From Podospora comata (taxonomy: Eukaryota > Ascomycota > Sordariomycetes > Sordariales > Podosporaceae), in NCBI GenBank assembly GCA_017354895.1, contig CP071499.1:3348001-3412000 (forward strand): DNA of 64,000 bases. The letters are read 5' to 3'. The translations under genes were made by a program, and so were the position numbers. Below are positions 10,605-21,376 of the stretch, piece after piece. How positions within the stretch are numbered: position 1 is the stretch's first letter; each line of letters opens with the position of its first letter. The notes under the pieces were generated by a model. That model was not told the DNA's origin. It saw nothing but the letters and a program-made list of their open reading frames with translations, and ran no database searches.

Positions 10605-13600
10605 GGCTGCTCTGGTATGGAAGCTGCAAAGAAAGGGCTATCAAAGCCGGTTTGACCTTGCGACACTCGAGAGAAGCAGTCGCTCGGAAATAGTTTTTCG
10701 GTATGCGAATGTTGCTGAAACCTGGGCGGTTGTGCGTCGGGCGGTCGACGGGCGTTGAGGGGTTGTGTGGCTATTAAAGCGTAGGATTTGTGCAGGCAAA
10801 GAGATGGAGAGGGACAGGGGTTGGATGCACTAGCTCGGGCTGGCGGCAACCAGGGGGTTGGCTGCTCGAGTCAAGCCCAGCCAGCGTCTGGTCTTCCGTC
10901 TTTCTTTTTGTTGTTGTAATTCCAAAAAGCCCGAGTTCGTTGATGAATCCAGCCTTTAATATCTCTACCGTCCCGGTATAATTATGACCCCGATCACAGC
11001 CTGTGACCCGATAGCAGAAGAGTTGTTGACAGCTAGCGGCCACTTGGCGTGTGATAAGTCTGCTGTTCTGCTTTTTCTCACAAGACGACCCAAGATGCCA
11101 CGGGCGACAAAAAAAAACAGAGGTGGACTCCTCCGCTGAGACTGTCCTGCAGCTTATTGGTGTTGCTGTCGTCCCACTTTCTCTGTCTCTCGTCTTCGTG
11201 TTCCTCCGCCCTACTGCGGTGTGTGTTCGTCGGAGAGTGTTCCTTGTAATCTATGATCGTGGAGCCGTCAATCTAGACTGCGGCGCGTGCAGCCCTCGGT
11301 ATGTCGGTTGTGCGAATGGGGTTCTCTTCCCTGCTGAGCTAGCTCTGTTCCTGGCGATCGTGTCGATATAGTTATAGTGGATGCAGCAGGCCATGTGCTA
11401 CCAACGACAACTGCCACAGCGTATAGGCGTCGAATCCAGACTCTCGGGTCGAGAGAAGCGAGTGGTAGGCCGGCGGCGAGCGAGGATTAGGATGCTGACG
11501 GTGATTATTAAGGAAAAGTATTAATTACGTTAGATAGTTCAAACTGGCATACCAAGAGCCAGAAAGATGCAAAGGTTGAGGGAAAGAATAGGAGCAAGGT
11601 GGGAATGACGGGGAAAAGAGCGATCGATATTCGGCCTGAATTGGACAGCAGCCAGCACCGGCAAGCAGGTAGAGGGCGGGAAGGGCCTCTTTTTCGGACA
11701 CCGTCCGCCAGAAGCGAGGAATCAATTCGTGGGCTTGTTTGGAGACGGCCAAACTGGGGGAGCTGATCATGCAGGCCCCCCGAGAAACTTGGCTTGCCAG
11801 GTCCGGGCTGGCTTCACAAAACGTGAATGAGGCCTGGCTTGTGGAGGAGGTTTCTGAAGCCCACTGTTACAGACGACAGGGTTCCCCCTCTCAACCTTCG
11901 AGCATTGTCTCTCCCCTGTGGAGCTATCATCCCAGGGGGCACTGGTCGAGGGGCACGCAAGGAGAAACATCCGAGACTGGTCGAAAGAAGGAATAGGGGC
12001 AGGGGAAATGTCTTGTTTGGGATTGCCCAATTCTTTGGATACACGGGATGATTCTACGTCCCGTCTGTAGTGAAAATCCTGAGGCTCTCCCTGTCCGATC
12101 CCTCCGGCGATAGGGCCTAATGAGGGCCCGGTGGTGGGAACAGGAACAACGAATATACCAGTCTGCATTGGCAGGATGGTCCATCGAACGTTTTCATCAG
12201 TGTCGTCGAACCACCTCCGGAAGCGTCCTGCTATCACTGGAAGACTCCGAGTGAAAGGTGCAGAGCATGGTGCCAGGGATCGAACGGTCCCCTGTCGAGG
12301 CTCACCGGATTGGCAGGGTGCGGAACGTCACTGGCGGCGGCGCCATTTGCAGCCATGCGTCAAGGCCACTGTGCCTGGGCCGCTTCTTCAGCTCGCCGAT
12401 GACGCCTGTCATCCAGCCCATGGTCTGCTGTCACTGAATGTCATCCAGTATCAGTATCAGACATGGCGAACATAAGACTGGCCTCGGAATGCCTCATGGG
12501 ATGAAAGATGGCTGGGATATCAAGCAACACAACGACAGCTCAGCCATCCAATATCTGTCACCAGGTGTGGGTGTCCTTTTGGCCGTCTACGACCGGCAAA
12601 TAGGAGCTTTCCCGGGACGGGAGGCAGAATGCGATGACAACCTCTCTTAAAATTGTGCATGAGAAAAAAGCTCGTGAACCAGTCGTCGAGAGTCTTGGCT
12701 GGGCGGTTGACTGTGTCTGTGAGACTTAGGGGTCAATGCAATGCCATTGTCTGTCACAGAGTCTTTGGCACCCCTGCGAATCACAGGTTGGCGTCCCTCA
12801 TGCACCAAGTGTTCCAGAGCACCCTGGACGACCGTTGATTGGGCCAGCCCCACACCAACGTAACCCCTGCGTTGCAGGGCGGTTAATTCAACCTCCACAC
12901 TCTACACTCGGCCCCCCACACAACTCAACTTCATCTTGAATCTTGAAGACCGAACACCGCTGTGTAACACTCCAACCAGTCACTCATCCAGTTCTGGGCT
13001 GGCTGGAAATCCCTTGAAGACTGTATACAGAACACGATCTGTATGTCGGCTTACCGATCCAAAGACCTGCCCTATGATCGTAGAGCCCGATACTCCCTCG
13101 ACAGCAAGTATCATGTGTTCAATCAAGCCGTTGCCAGCTCCTAAGGGCACGCTTCCTCCGACAGTTGGATATTGTGTTGCAATAAGCGCTCTGGGAATAC
13201 ACCTGATGAATCGACCTTTCCATCTTTATGTCAGTTTTAGTGGTGGTGCCATCACACGGCCAACATCGAGCCTTTCTCAGTCGATATTCTATTCTTGATA
13301 CCAAGAACCTGCACAAGTCTGCTTCAACAGCAAGAGTTGTGACCATGTGCTGATGACATATGCATAACTCGGCTCTGTGATAGTGACGGTGACGTACACA
13401 ATGATGGACGGCCCTCCAATGGTGCCATCGCAGGTTTATTTATGGTGTCGTTCACGGCTGGGCGCGGGAGGACCATCTCATCTCGTTCGCTGTGTGCGAA
13501 TCAAAGCTCAAGAGGCTCTGGAGTCGAAGCCGGGGACAGAACACTAACGAATCCGTACCAAGCACTCGGTTACCACGCCATGTGGAGGTAACGGAGACAA

Positions 13601-15281
13601 CCAGCGGCCACTCAGGTGCGGTTGCGTTGAGAAGGGAGATGGTGAGGCCGAAAAGGGAACAGGACGCCGGCAGTGGAGCAGGATACAGTGTCAGACACAA
13701 CCCAAAGACAATTTCAAATAGAAGATTGCGAAAAAGAAGGGCCGGAAGCATGTGCTAGATGCCGGTGATAATTTGTGTGACCTCAACAAGTCCTTTTCCC
13801 AGCATGTGGTGTGGGTTGTGTTGTACTTCGTGCTCGCTATGATGTTGGAGATGAATCTGATGGGCTGTCGTCTCTGGCAGTGATCACTAACAATTTTTTG
13901 CAGTTCAAAATTCTCGGCCCCTCCCGTCTTTGCTGCCGATCGCCAGGGGTCCGAGCGCAAAGAACTGTGGATCTTCCCAGGATGGCACTGAACATTCCTG
14001 AACAGCCGAAACTCGCTTCAACTTCAGGTTCCCGGCAGTTCAACTTCACATCTGATGTTTGGTCGCAACCCACAGACTTTTTTTTTCTCTTTCCGTCCAG
14101 CTTTGAAGTGCGCGATATCACATAAGAATATTTTTATCTTTTCCCACGTCATCAAGCTTCCATTCACCTTAAGTTCTGGATAGGTATTTCCATCAGGTTT
14201 TTTTCCATCAGTCATCCAGGGGCACAGATCTCCAGATGCAGGCCGGCGGCTGTATGGACAGCTGCAATGGAGACCCACGTCGTGGACAAAAGAATTGGCA
14301 CTGCAAAAGTAAGGTACCACATACTATATTCTCCCATGCCTTAAAAGAAACTCAATAGGCCTCAAAAGATAGTTAATAGGCTTTGAAATATAGTGAGAGG
14401 CCTATTTGCTTTTTAAAAGGGCGTAGGTTGACAATGATTACACGCTTTACCAGCTTCCAGTACCAGTCATTTCGTCCACGACGTGAGACCTAGACTGCCG
14501 GCTGCTGTGGTATTCGACCTGACACTCAAAGGTGGTGGTACTATCGTCGACCATATGCACTCCTCCTATAGGTGCCCCAAATCCAGGCAACGGTTGAAAC
14601 TCCCTGCTACAGAACATACCTTAGGAGTTGTTTGCACTTGGCTACACACAAGGATTCCCTCTCGGTTTTTTGGCCCCATCTCACCTCCCCCCTTCTCCGT
14701 CTCATGTTTTTTGACACACACTCTCTCTTCCGGCTTCCGGCGGCGTGGGGGCTGGCCTTCGGGACCAATCCCGTCGACCCAGCAGGTGTGTGTTTCCTCT
14801 CGTGCATGATCTACGTTAAGAGAGTCCGAACATCCTCCCGGTGATCCTACCACCCTTCCACACACGCACACACAATAATCCTGAGATTTCACAAGGAAAG
14901 AAAACCAGAAGGGGGGAAGGAGACGATCACCCTCCTATGGTTCTGTCTAGATGCGGAGGGTAAGCCCGCGCGCATCGGAAAATCGACACAATCCCATTGT
15001 ATCACCATGGGAATTTTGCGTGTTTGATGAAACCAGGCCGCCTCCTTGTGGCGGCCACCTCAAGTCTCACCACTATCGCCTATCAACCCTGACCTGTCTT
15101 TATCCAGCCTCCAGGACCAGAAGAGACGACATGCGTCATAGCAAAGGATCCCCATTTTCGTTCAAAAAGTAAGCTTAATTGTTTTACAACAAGATCCATA
15201 TCTCTTGGCAGAAATATCACTCCCCACCCCCCCCCCTTTCGAAACAAGGCCCCCCTCCTTCCCATCCAAGGGCCTTCTCAA
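10605..15281. other. Gene-free region upstream of noxR and downstream of ccs1
   Basis: About 4.7 kb between two minus-strand genes. The noxR promoter must lie at its left end. Frames of 70-156 codons occur (for example 11767-12237 and 13452-13751 on the minus strand) but show no domain, conserved motif or splice-consistent extension. A 76-nt fold-back sequence lies at 14341. Confidence 0.45.
14341..14416. repeat. TTAA-bounded fold-back sequence
   Basis: An A/T-rich 76-nt segment begins and ends with TTAA. Its left arm contains AATAGGCCTC and its right arm GAGGCCTATT, an exact 10-base inverted repeat inside a longer imperfect one. The middle holds a diverged second copy of the left arm (TTAATAGGCTTTGAAATATAG beside the first AATAGGCCTCAAAAGATAG). 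It could be a tiny MITE remnant or simply a hairpin. Confidence 0.45.
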
Positions 15282-16542
15282 TCACAGCATCCCTTTTGAT
15301 ACCTCATCCTTCCTTTCCTCCCACAAGGTCTTCCCTGTGCAGGAGCAAACAGTCTTATCATTATCCCAAACCCCGGCACTCCTCGCGATGATCCCAACCA
15401 CGGTGTTCTCATCATTGGTCAGGGGCTTCCCTTCGTCGCTCTCATCATTGGGCGAGATAACCAGAGCGTGGCCGATGACCTCCCACACCTGGAAGGGGCG
15501 GTTGAGGAAGACGGTTCCCCGTCCGTCTGATCCTATCTCTACCGTACCCAGGATTCCACGAGGGGTGGTGGGCTTTGTTTCGCTGTCAACAGTTGTTGTG
15601 GTGGTGGTCCCGCTCCAGATGGGGCCCGCAGAGGTGACCCCGTCCTGGAGGTTTCCGTAGGCGCGGATGGTGGCCCGGTATTTTCCTGGTGAGAGGCCGC
15701 GGATGGTGAGGTCGACGACTGTTTCTGTGGGGCTTACTTGGACCATCCTGGCGAGGCCGCGGACGAGGCGTTGGTTGATCCAGCTGCCGGCTGGCTTGCT
15801 GGCTGAGGCGGAGGCGGCGGCTTCTTGGATGGAGCGGCGGTAGTAGGTTTCTAGGATGCTTACTGCCGCGCCTGGAAAGATGTGCGTGTGAGACTTGAGG
15901 CGGGGAGGGATAGGTATGAGAAGAAAGGGGGGGCTTACTGTTTGAAGCTCCTGAACCGCGGAGGATGGCATCACGTCCGGTGGCTTGAATGGCATCGACG
16001 ATGGCTGATGGTGGTGCTATGTAGAGGGAGAATGTGTGAGTTTTCTGATTTGAGGACACGGTTTATGAAGGGACTCACCGGTTCCTTCAATTGTCACCAG
16101 CTGCTCCTTGACGTCTGGTTCAACCTTTGTGATGCCGGATACTTTGAACAAGGCTTGCGAAATGTCTTTGGCGCAACTTTCACAATGCATGGGCACTGCG
16201 AAGAGAGTCTGAAGAGCCAGATATTGTGGTTAGCGTTGTTCCTGAGTGAGGCTAAGGCAAGCCCTAGAAAATCCCATGGTCTCAACTTGGCAGTCTGAGA
16301 CGTACCTGAAAAGGGGTTGTAACGGCCATTTTTAAAGAAGATGCGGTTGCCGCTGAGACTATTGGTGAGTTGGGACTTTTATTTCCTGGGAATATTGGCG
16401 ACTGGGATCGCTGCTGTTGCTGTTGTTGCAGATGGAGAAGCTGCCGTCGATATGTGTATGCGCCTGCAGATGCTAAGAGGGCGATGCCACTGAGACTGTA
16501 TGCAAGGGGTTTTGTGAAGCTGAATTTGGGGATAGGAGGCAT
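15282..16542 (-). CDS. ccs1: Copper chaperone for Cu/Zn superoxide dismutase, with N-terminal extension
   Basis: Exons are 16542-16306, 16208-16079, 16016-15939 and 15871-15282. The conserved Ccs1 core begins at the internal Met at 16329 (273 residues alone). It has an Atx1-like domain with MHCESC (C17 and C20 of the core), a SOD1-like domain II, and a C-terminal CSC pair (C253, C255 of the core) that delivers copper and forms the disulfide in SOD1. The frame stays open upstream to an ATG at 16542, adding 71 residues: a basic start, a hydrophobic stretch (LAYSLSGIALLASAGAYTY), an arginine pair and a Gln run. The long product would be 344 residues. Ccs1 works in cytosol and mitochondrial intermembrane space, so the extension could target or anchor a second form. 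The short start at 16329 remains possible. Confidence 0.9.
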
Positions 16543-17196
16543 CAACCAGCCAACCAACTAACAAGCCTTGATTCAGACAGATGGACGAGATGACTCGATG
16601 AGCAAGATGTTCGTTGGATAGAAGCAATGTCAACTTCTGCTTGATGATAGAATATGAGAATGTGGAGATGTTACGGTCAAATGGATCTAATGTGAATCTT
16701 TCAGGGACTTGCTTTGAAATCCAACTTTTCTCTTAAATAATAATTCCGTTATGTCTTCGCCGCCTTCCATCAGCTCATCGATCGTGGGGCAGTTTCAAGG
16801 CTCACCAACCGCGGGGCAGTAGGCGGCATGGGTTCCAGCTGTTTCTGGGGATCCACCTTTCGCTCTTTCTTAACCGTTGTAGCCCGTGCACACGCATTTC
16901 CACGCCTCTCGGTATGCTCGGTAAAGGTCACCACTCACCGAAGGTGAGGAAGCTGGACAATTTTTTGGGCCACATTGACCAGACCCTGCCGACAATCGCG
17001 ACTCCAACCAGCTCAATTGACACCCCTCCCGCCAAACTCACCTCCGCCATATTTTGATACCCCTTGCGGAAAGAGAGGTTCAATTGAGATCAAAAAGGTG
17101 GTTCCCGTTTCTTGGTGCGACAGTTAATGAGGGACTCGTTCCCAGGGGCTTGATTGCTTCACTTTTCTCAAAGAACCCCAATACAAACCCGCCACA
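16543..17196. promoter_or_regulatory. Divergent promoter between ccs1 and uL13m
   Basis: About 650 nt between two start codons facing away from each other; both genes have mitochondrial links. It contains a perfect inverted repeat, CTCACC-GAA-GGTGAG (16934-16948). Which factor, if any, reads it is unknown. Confidence 0.4.
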
Positions 17197-17828
17197 ATGT
17201 CTCAAACTATAGGCTCTGTAATGCTGCCCCCCCCCTCCCCCCCCGCTTGAGTATTCTTGAGCTTCAGACTAACATCGCTGCCTTTCAACAGACCCGCCTT
17301 GCCTACTCAAGAGTATGGCACCACATCTCCGCCTCGGCCCCCCACCCAACCCTCTCAACCGTCAAGTCCCCCCCGGAAGCCGTCACCCCCCCCTCGCTCG
17401 GCCGTCTCGCCTCCCGTATCGCCATGATCCTCATGGGCAAGCACAAGCCCATCTGGGACCCCTCCACCGACTGCGGCGACTATGTCGTCGTCACCAACTG
17501 CGCGGCGCTGTACACCACCGGTCACAAGAAGTGGAGGAAGACATACTACCGCCACAACACCAGACCGGGTTCGCTGAGGACGATTACGATGGATGTGCTT
17601 ATGGATAAGTTTGGCGGTGCCGAGGTGTTGAGGAAGGCGGTTAGTGGCATGCTGCCCAAGAACAGGTTGAGGGACAAGAGGCTGGCGAGGTTGAAGGTTT
17701 TCGAGGGGGATGCCCATCCGTATAGGGAGAATATTATCAGGTTTGGGGGGAAGAAGGTTGGCCAGACTGGGTGGGAGGATATTGTGAAGGCGGTTAGGGA
17801 GGGTGATAAGGCGACGATCCCGTCATGA
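17197..17828 (+). CDS. mrpl23: Mitochondrial large-subunit ribosomal protein uL13m
   Basis: Two exons, 17197-17217 and 17292-17828, encode 185 residues. The first exon gives only MSQTIGS, matching the MSQ-IG start of yeast Mrpl23. The intron has a GTAATG donor, a GACTAACATC branch region and a CAACAG acceptor. The body has the family's hallmark strings LGRLASRIA, MGKHKPIWDPS, DCGDYVVVTN, TGHKKWRKTYYRHNTRPG and AVSGMLPKN. The protein is a structural part of the mitoribosome large subunit. A fungal insertion, PHPTLSTVKSPPEAVTPPS, lies before LGRLAS. It is divergent from ccs1 and convergent with the uricase gene. Confidence 0.96.
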
Positions 17829-18560
17829 AGGGGTTAAGGCGCGGTGATGGGTTGTTCGATAGAGTATAAAATCATGGAATGGAACTGGGTTTAGTATACA
17901 TGACGTCGAAGGCTACTGATGGCTGGTTTTTCTGAAATTCAGATATCTGTATTTGCACGGTATGGGATTGCCAGGGGGAGTAAAGCTGAGATTATGGGTG
18001 GTCAAAATCTAGTCTATACATACATTATTTTGGGTTTGAATGTAGTTCTTGGAAACCATAACTGCTCGGGATTCCAATTCATATGTTTCTGAAGTGGTGC
18101 TTGGTTTTAGCTGAGACACAAGAATAAACTATCAAATCGAGAATGGTTATGTTGTCTACGTGAAGCCTTCTTGTATACATGATACTCGCAGTATCTCTTC
18201 TACAGTTATACCACATTGACAGAGCGGCAGTGATTCACTCTTCTACCACACCTAGAGATTAGACTCCTCGGAATCATGTGTGCATCAACTCAAAAGTGAT
18301 ATGAATTGCTGATATCTCAAAATGCTAATAAATAGCAACGCCATCTAAAATGCAATAGACCAAAACCAAAAACCAAGAAGTCAAACCCCCCTGTCCCAGA
18401 TGCTTGCCTGTCGCTGCTATGTCCCCAAAAAAATATGTTGACCAGGGTAACGCCATGCTCATGATCTTCGTACAACAGCTTCTAACTTGTCTTGCGAAAA
18501 AAGCAGTAGAACTCAAAATCCAAAACAGTTAAAAAAAACAAAAAACAAAGTGTGAGGTGC
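17829..18560. other. Convergent spacer between uL13m and uricase
   Basis: About 730 A/T-rich nt holding the two trailers. No coding signal is seen. Confidence 0.5.
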
Positions 18561-19568
18561 TTAGGAGCGAGCGACCTCGCACTTGATGAGGCCGTTGGGG
18601 CCAGACTGGGGAGCGTACACCTCGGCGTCCTTGCCGGTGTTCTTGTAGCCCTTGTGCCAGCTGAGGTCTGTGTCATGTTTTGTTAGAAAATCGCTTTTCT
18701 TGAGAAGAAGAATGATAGAAAAAGAAAACATACCAATCTCAAAGTAGTGCTTGTTGGGCAAAGAGTAGCCAACAACCTCCACCTCGGCCGCCTTCTCCAG
18801 GATCTCCTCGCACATCTTGTACATGGTGTTCTGGACCGAGGCGGACTCGTCCTCGGCGAACGTCTTGAGGGTGATGTTGCGGGCCGCCTCGAAAGCCTGG
18901 TCGAACCTCTCAACGCCCTTCTCCACGTCGGCGACGGTGGCAAAGGTCTTCCAGTTCCAGGTGGCATCAACGTCGGTAGACAGGATACGGTCCCAAGTCT
19001 CGCCGAGGGTGGTGTACTCGTCCCGGACGAAGCCGTGGAAGGCAGAGCCGGTGGACTTAAGGACGGAGAGACCCTGGATGGCGGACTTGAGCTCAATGCC
19101 AGCCTCGCGGGAGACGCGAGCTTCCACGTTGCGGGTCTCGTTGCCGTCGCGGTAGAAGCTGTGGGGGTGGGGCTTGCCGTCGATGTTGATGCGAGTCCAT
19201 CTGTGAACGATCACCTTGATGTTGGCGGCGTTGATGTGGGGGTACTTGTCGAGGAAGTGCTGGCCGAGGTGGGCGGCGTAAAGCTCAGGGGGGTTGACGG
19301 GGTGCTCCTTGGCCTTGATGTAAATGGTGTTCTTGATAGAATCGGTAGCCACAACAACGCTGTTGTCGGCCTCGGTGTAACTGAAAAGAGGGTTAGTCTT
19401 TGTTGGAACAGCTTTCAGGGATTATACATACGAAGTCTCAATCTGGCCCTCGAGAAGGCAGCAGACGGTCATCTCAGTGACGGACTGAGTGCCGGTAGCC
19501 TCATCCTTGTGCACCTTGTAGACACGGACATTGTCCTTTCCATAGCGAGCAGCAGCAAGACGAGCCAT
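18561..19568 (-). CDS. uaZ: Uricase (urate oxidase) without a C-terminal peroxisome signal
   Basis: Exons 19568-19432, 19380-18734 and 18667-18561 encode 296 residues that align end to end with the Aspergillus flavus enzyme (about 302). Catalytic residues K11, T58 (with D59) and H257 are in place, as are the HRWTRINIDGKPHPHSFYRD and SLPNKHYFEIDLSWHKG signatures. The enzyme oxidises urate to 5-hydroxyisourate with release of hydrogen peroxide, the step before allantoin in purine breakdown. The family normally ends in a PTS1 such as SKL; here the chain stops right after LIKCEVARS, about six residues short, with no SKL-like ending. Introns have GTATGT donors. The upstream region carries candidate UaY and GATA sites, fitting nitrogen and purine control. 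Confidence 0.97.
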
Positions 19569-19970
19569 TTCGACGATTGCGTGTGTGTGGTTGGTGTTTG
19601 TGTGCTGAGGGTATTTGCAAAGCTTTTTAGAATATGAGAAGCTGATGAACGGCTTCGGAGGGGACTAATGCAAGAGAGAGAGCAAAGTGGATTTGAGTTC
19701 AAATTACAAGACAAGGAAGAAGCTGTTTGTGTAGACAGAAGACGAGAGGTTGGAGAGAGTGGACGACGGTGAGACTTTATACAATCCTTAAAGGTCCCAA
19801 CCAACGAACGGATGTGGACAGCTGCGAGGAAGCACGACACCACCCACCCCCGCGGGCAAAGGAACGTCAGCACAAGCAGGCGTGCCGAAGATGCAGATCG
19901 GACGGCGCCTCGCGGCGTTCTGGTCCCGCCCGTGTAAGCAGCAAGCCGGCAACAGGGACAAGTGGATTCG

Positions 19971-19984
19971 CCGGAGTCCGCCGA
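19971..19984. promoter_or_regulatory. UaY/PPR1-type site (CCGG-N6-CCGA)
   Basis: CGG, six bases, then CCG is the core bound by the UaY/Ppr1 class of Zn2Cys6 regulators. On the uricase strand this reads TCGG-N6-CCGG, one base from the Aspergillus UaY consensus TCGG-N6-CCGA. It lies about 400 nt upstream of the uricase ATG. Chance occurrence cannot be excluded. Confidence 0.5.
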
Positions 19985-20505
19985 CTGCCAACCCCCAACG
20001 CTCAGGGCTCTCCCCCGCGCAGAGCTCCCGGAGGCTTGCGACACCGGCCGATCGTTCAATCTTCGGCTTCTATTCCCTGTAACCTCTCTTCAACATCCCC
20101 AGAATCTGGTCTGATCTCTCTGACCCCTTGCAGTAGCCTTGCCTTGCTAGCCATGTCTTGTCACTTCTGACGGAGGACTTACAAAGCTGAAGACTGCCCT
20201 CCCGCCGTTCGAGTTCTGACGACGACGACGACGATGAGACAACCTGGAACCTGGGACCTGGAAAGCCCCCACTCTCTCTGACCTCTCCCGGCACAGTCCG
20301 GATTGCGGGGTTCGACGCCCCTCCATACGCCACGCACCGTTGACAACAGGTTATCATCGGCATCGTACGACGAAAGGATGGCTAACAAGACTTGGGGATG
20401 GTGCGGCTGCTCAGCTAATTGAGACCTCCAAAGCATAGAGCTCGCCTTGAGCGCTTGTCGTCACACAGATGATCGCTAGAACCCCACCTGGCACAGCATG
20501 GGCAA

Positions 20506-20564
20506 GATAAGGCGGCCATTAGCTTTGCGGATGGTCCATCTTATCAGTGATTGAAGCTGATAAG
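20506..20564. promoter_or_regulatory. Cluster of three GATA sites including a palindrome
   Basis: GATAAG occurs at 20506-20511 and again at 20559-20564; its complement CTTATC is at 20540-20545. The last two form an 8-base inverted repeat, CTTATCAG and CTGATAAG, nine bases apart. AreA/NIT2-type nitrogen regulators prefer paired GATA sites. The cluster sits about 0.95 kb from the uricase start and 0.8 kb from the Rictor start. Confidence 0.5.
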
Positions 20565-21376
20565 AACAGCTCTGCCCTCATCCAACACTCTGATATGAGC
20601 TGCTGACCCAGGCAATAGTAAGCGTAGCTGTGACTCGAGAGATTCAACACTGGCGTCCCCTCTCATTGCACATGTTCAAGAACTGATCAAGTGAAAACTG
20701 AAAATGCAGGAGCAGAACCTCCAGGACGCTTGCAAGAGACCCTAACCCTCATCGGTGACACTTGCACCCACCCAAACACAAACACATTGCGACCATAGTA
20801 ACGTGGCATAGCACGCTAGATGGTTCGCGGGGAGACGCCGAGGAAGTGGTGTGCTTATACATGCCAGGAAATTTGTGTTTGACAGTAAACAAAGTTCGTA
20901 GTACTTGTAACTACTGTTCACCATCTTCAATGTTGGAATACAGAGCCGTGGGAGTCTAGGGCAAGCACTGTGCGCACCGACCACCACCTTCGTGATCCAT
21001 CCCTCAGATCCCGGCTGCACAACGACTGGAGAAGTGGATCATCGCCAGGAACTTGGCTCCTTCCACCGCCCCGACTCCCTGAGAGTGCCCGCATGATAGT
21101 TTGATACGGACGTACGGTGCCGTAACAAGCAGTTGAAAGGCGCACGCGACTGAACCGCGCCCACGGTACATTGCAATGACCATCTACGTCACATAGGTAG
21201 CCCCTCACCCGCACCCAACTCTTTTGGGGGAACTGTCGAGAACCTCGAGAACGCCGAGAATCCATGCGCCGGCCAAGGGGCAACCACCAATTGGCCGCGG
21301 CGAACGTTGCGAATCGAATGCAAATTCCGACCGAAGACACGACGAGAGCGTCGAGAGCGTCGAGTGTGGAGGGCAA

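Larger units (their letters stand above)
19569..21376. promoter_or_regulatory. Divergent promoter between uricase and Rictor
   Basis: About 1.8 kb without a supported gene. Besides the UaY-like and GATA sites it has a GAC-repeat stretch near 20218-20235 and a CGAGAGCGT tandem repeat near 21344-21362 just before the Rictor start. Confidence 0.5.

Noticed and set aside
18747-19637. A 296-codon + strand frame
   Set aside because: It is antisense to the uricase exons and made of Val/Leu/Gly codons mirroring the sense strand; no family pattern.
20300-20330. A GGGG-TTCGACG-CCCC hairpin like a tRNA T arm
   Set aside because: There is no A box, anticodon arm or acceptor pairing within 80 nt on either side.
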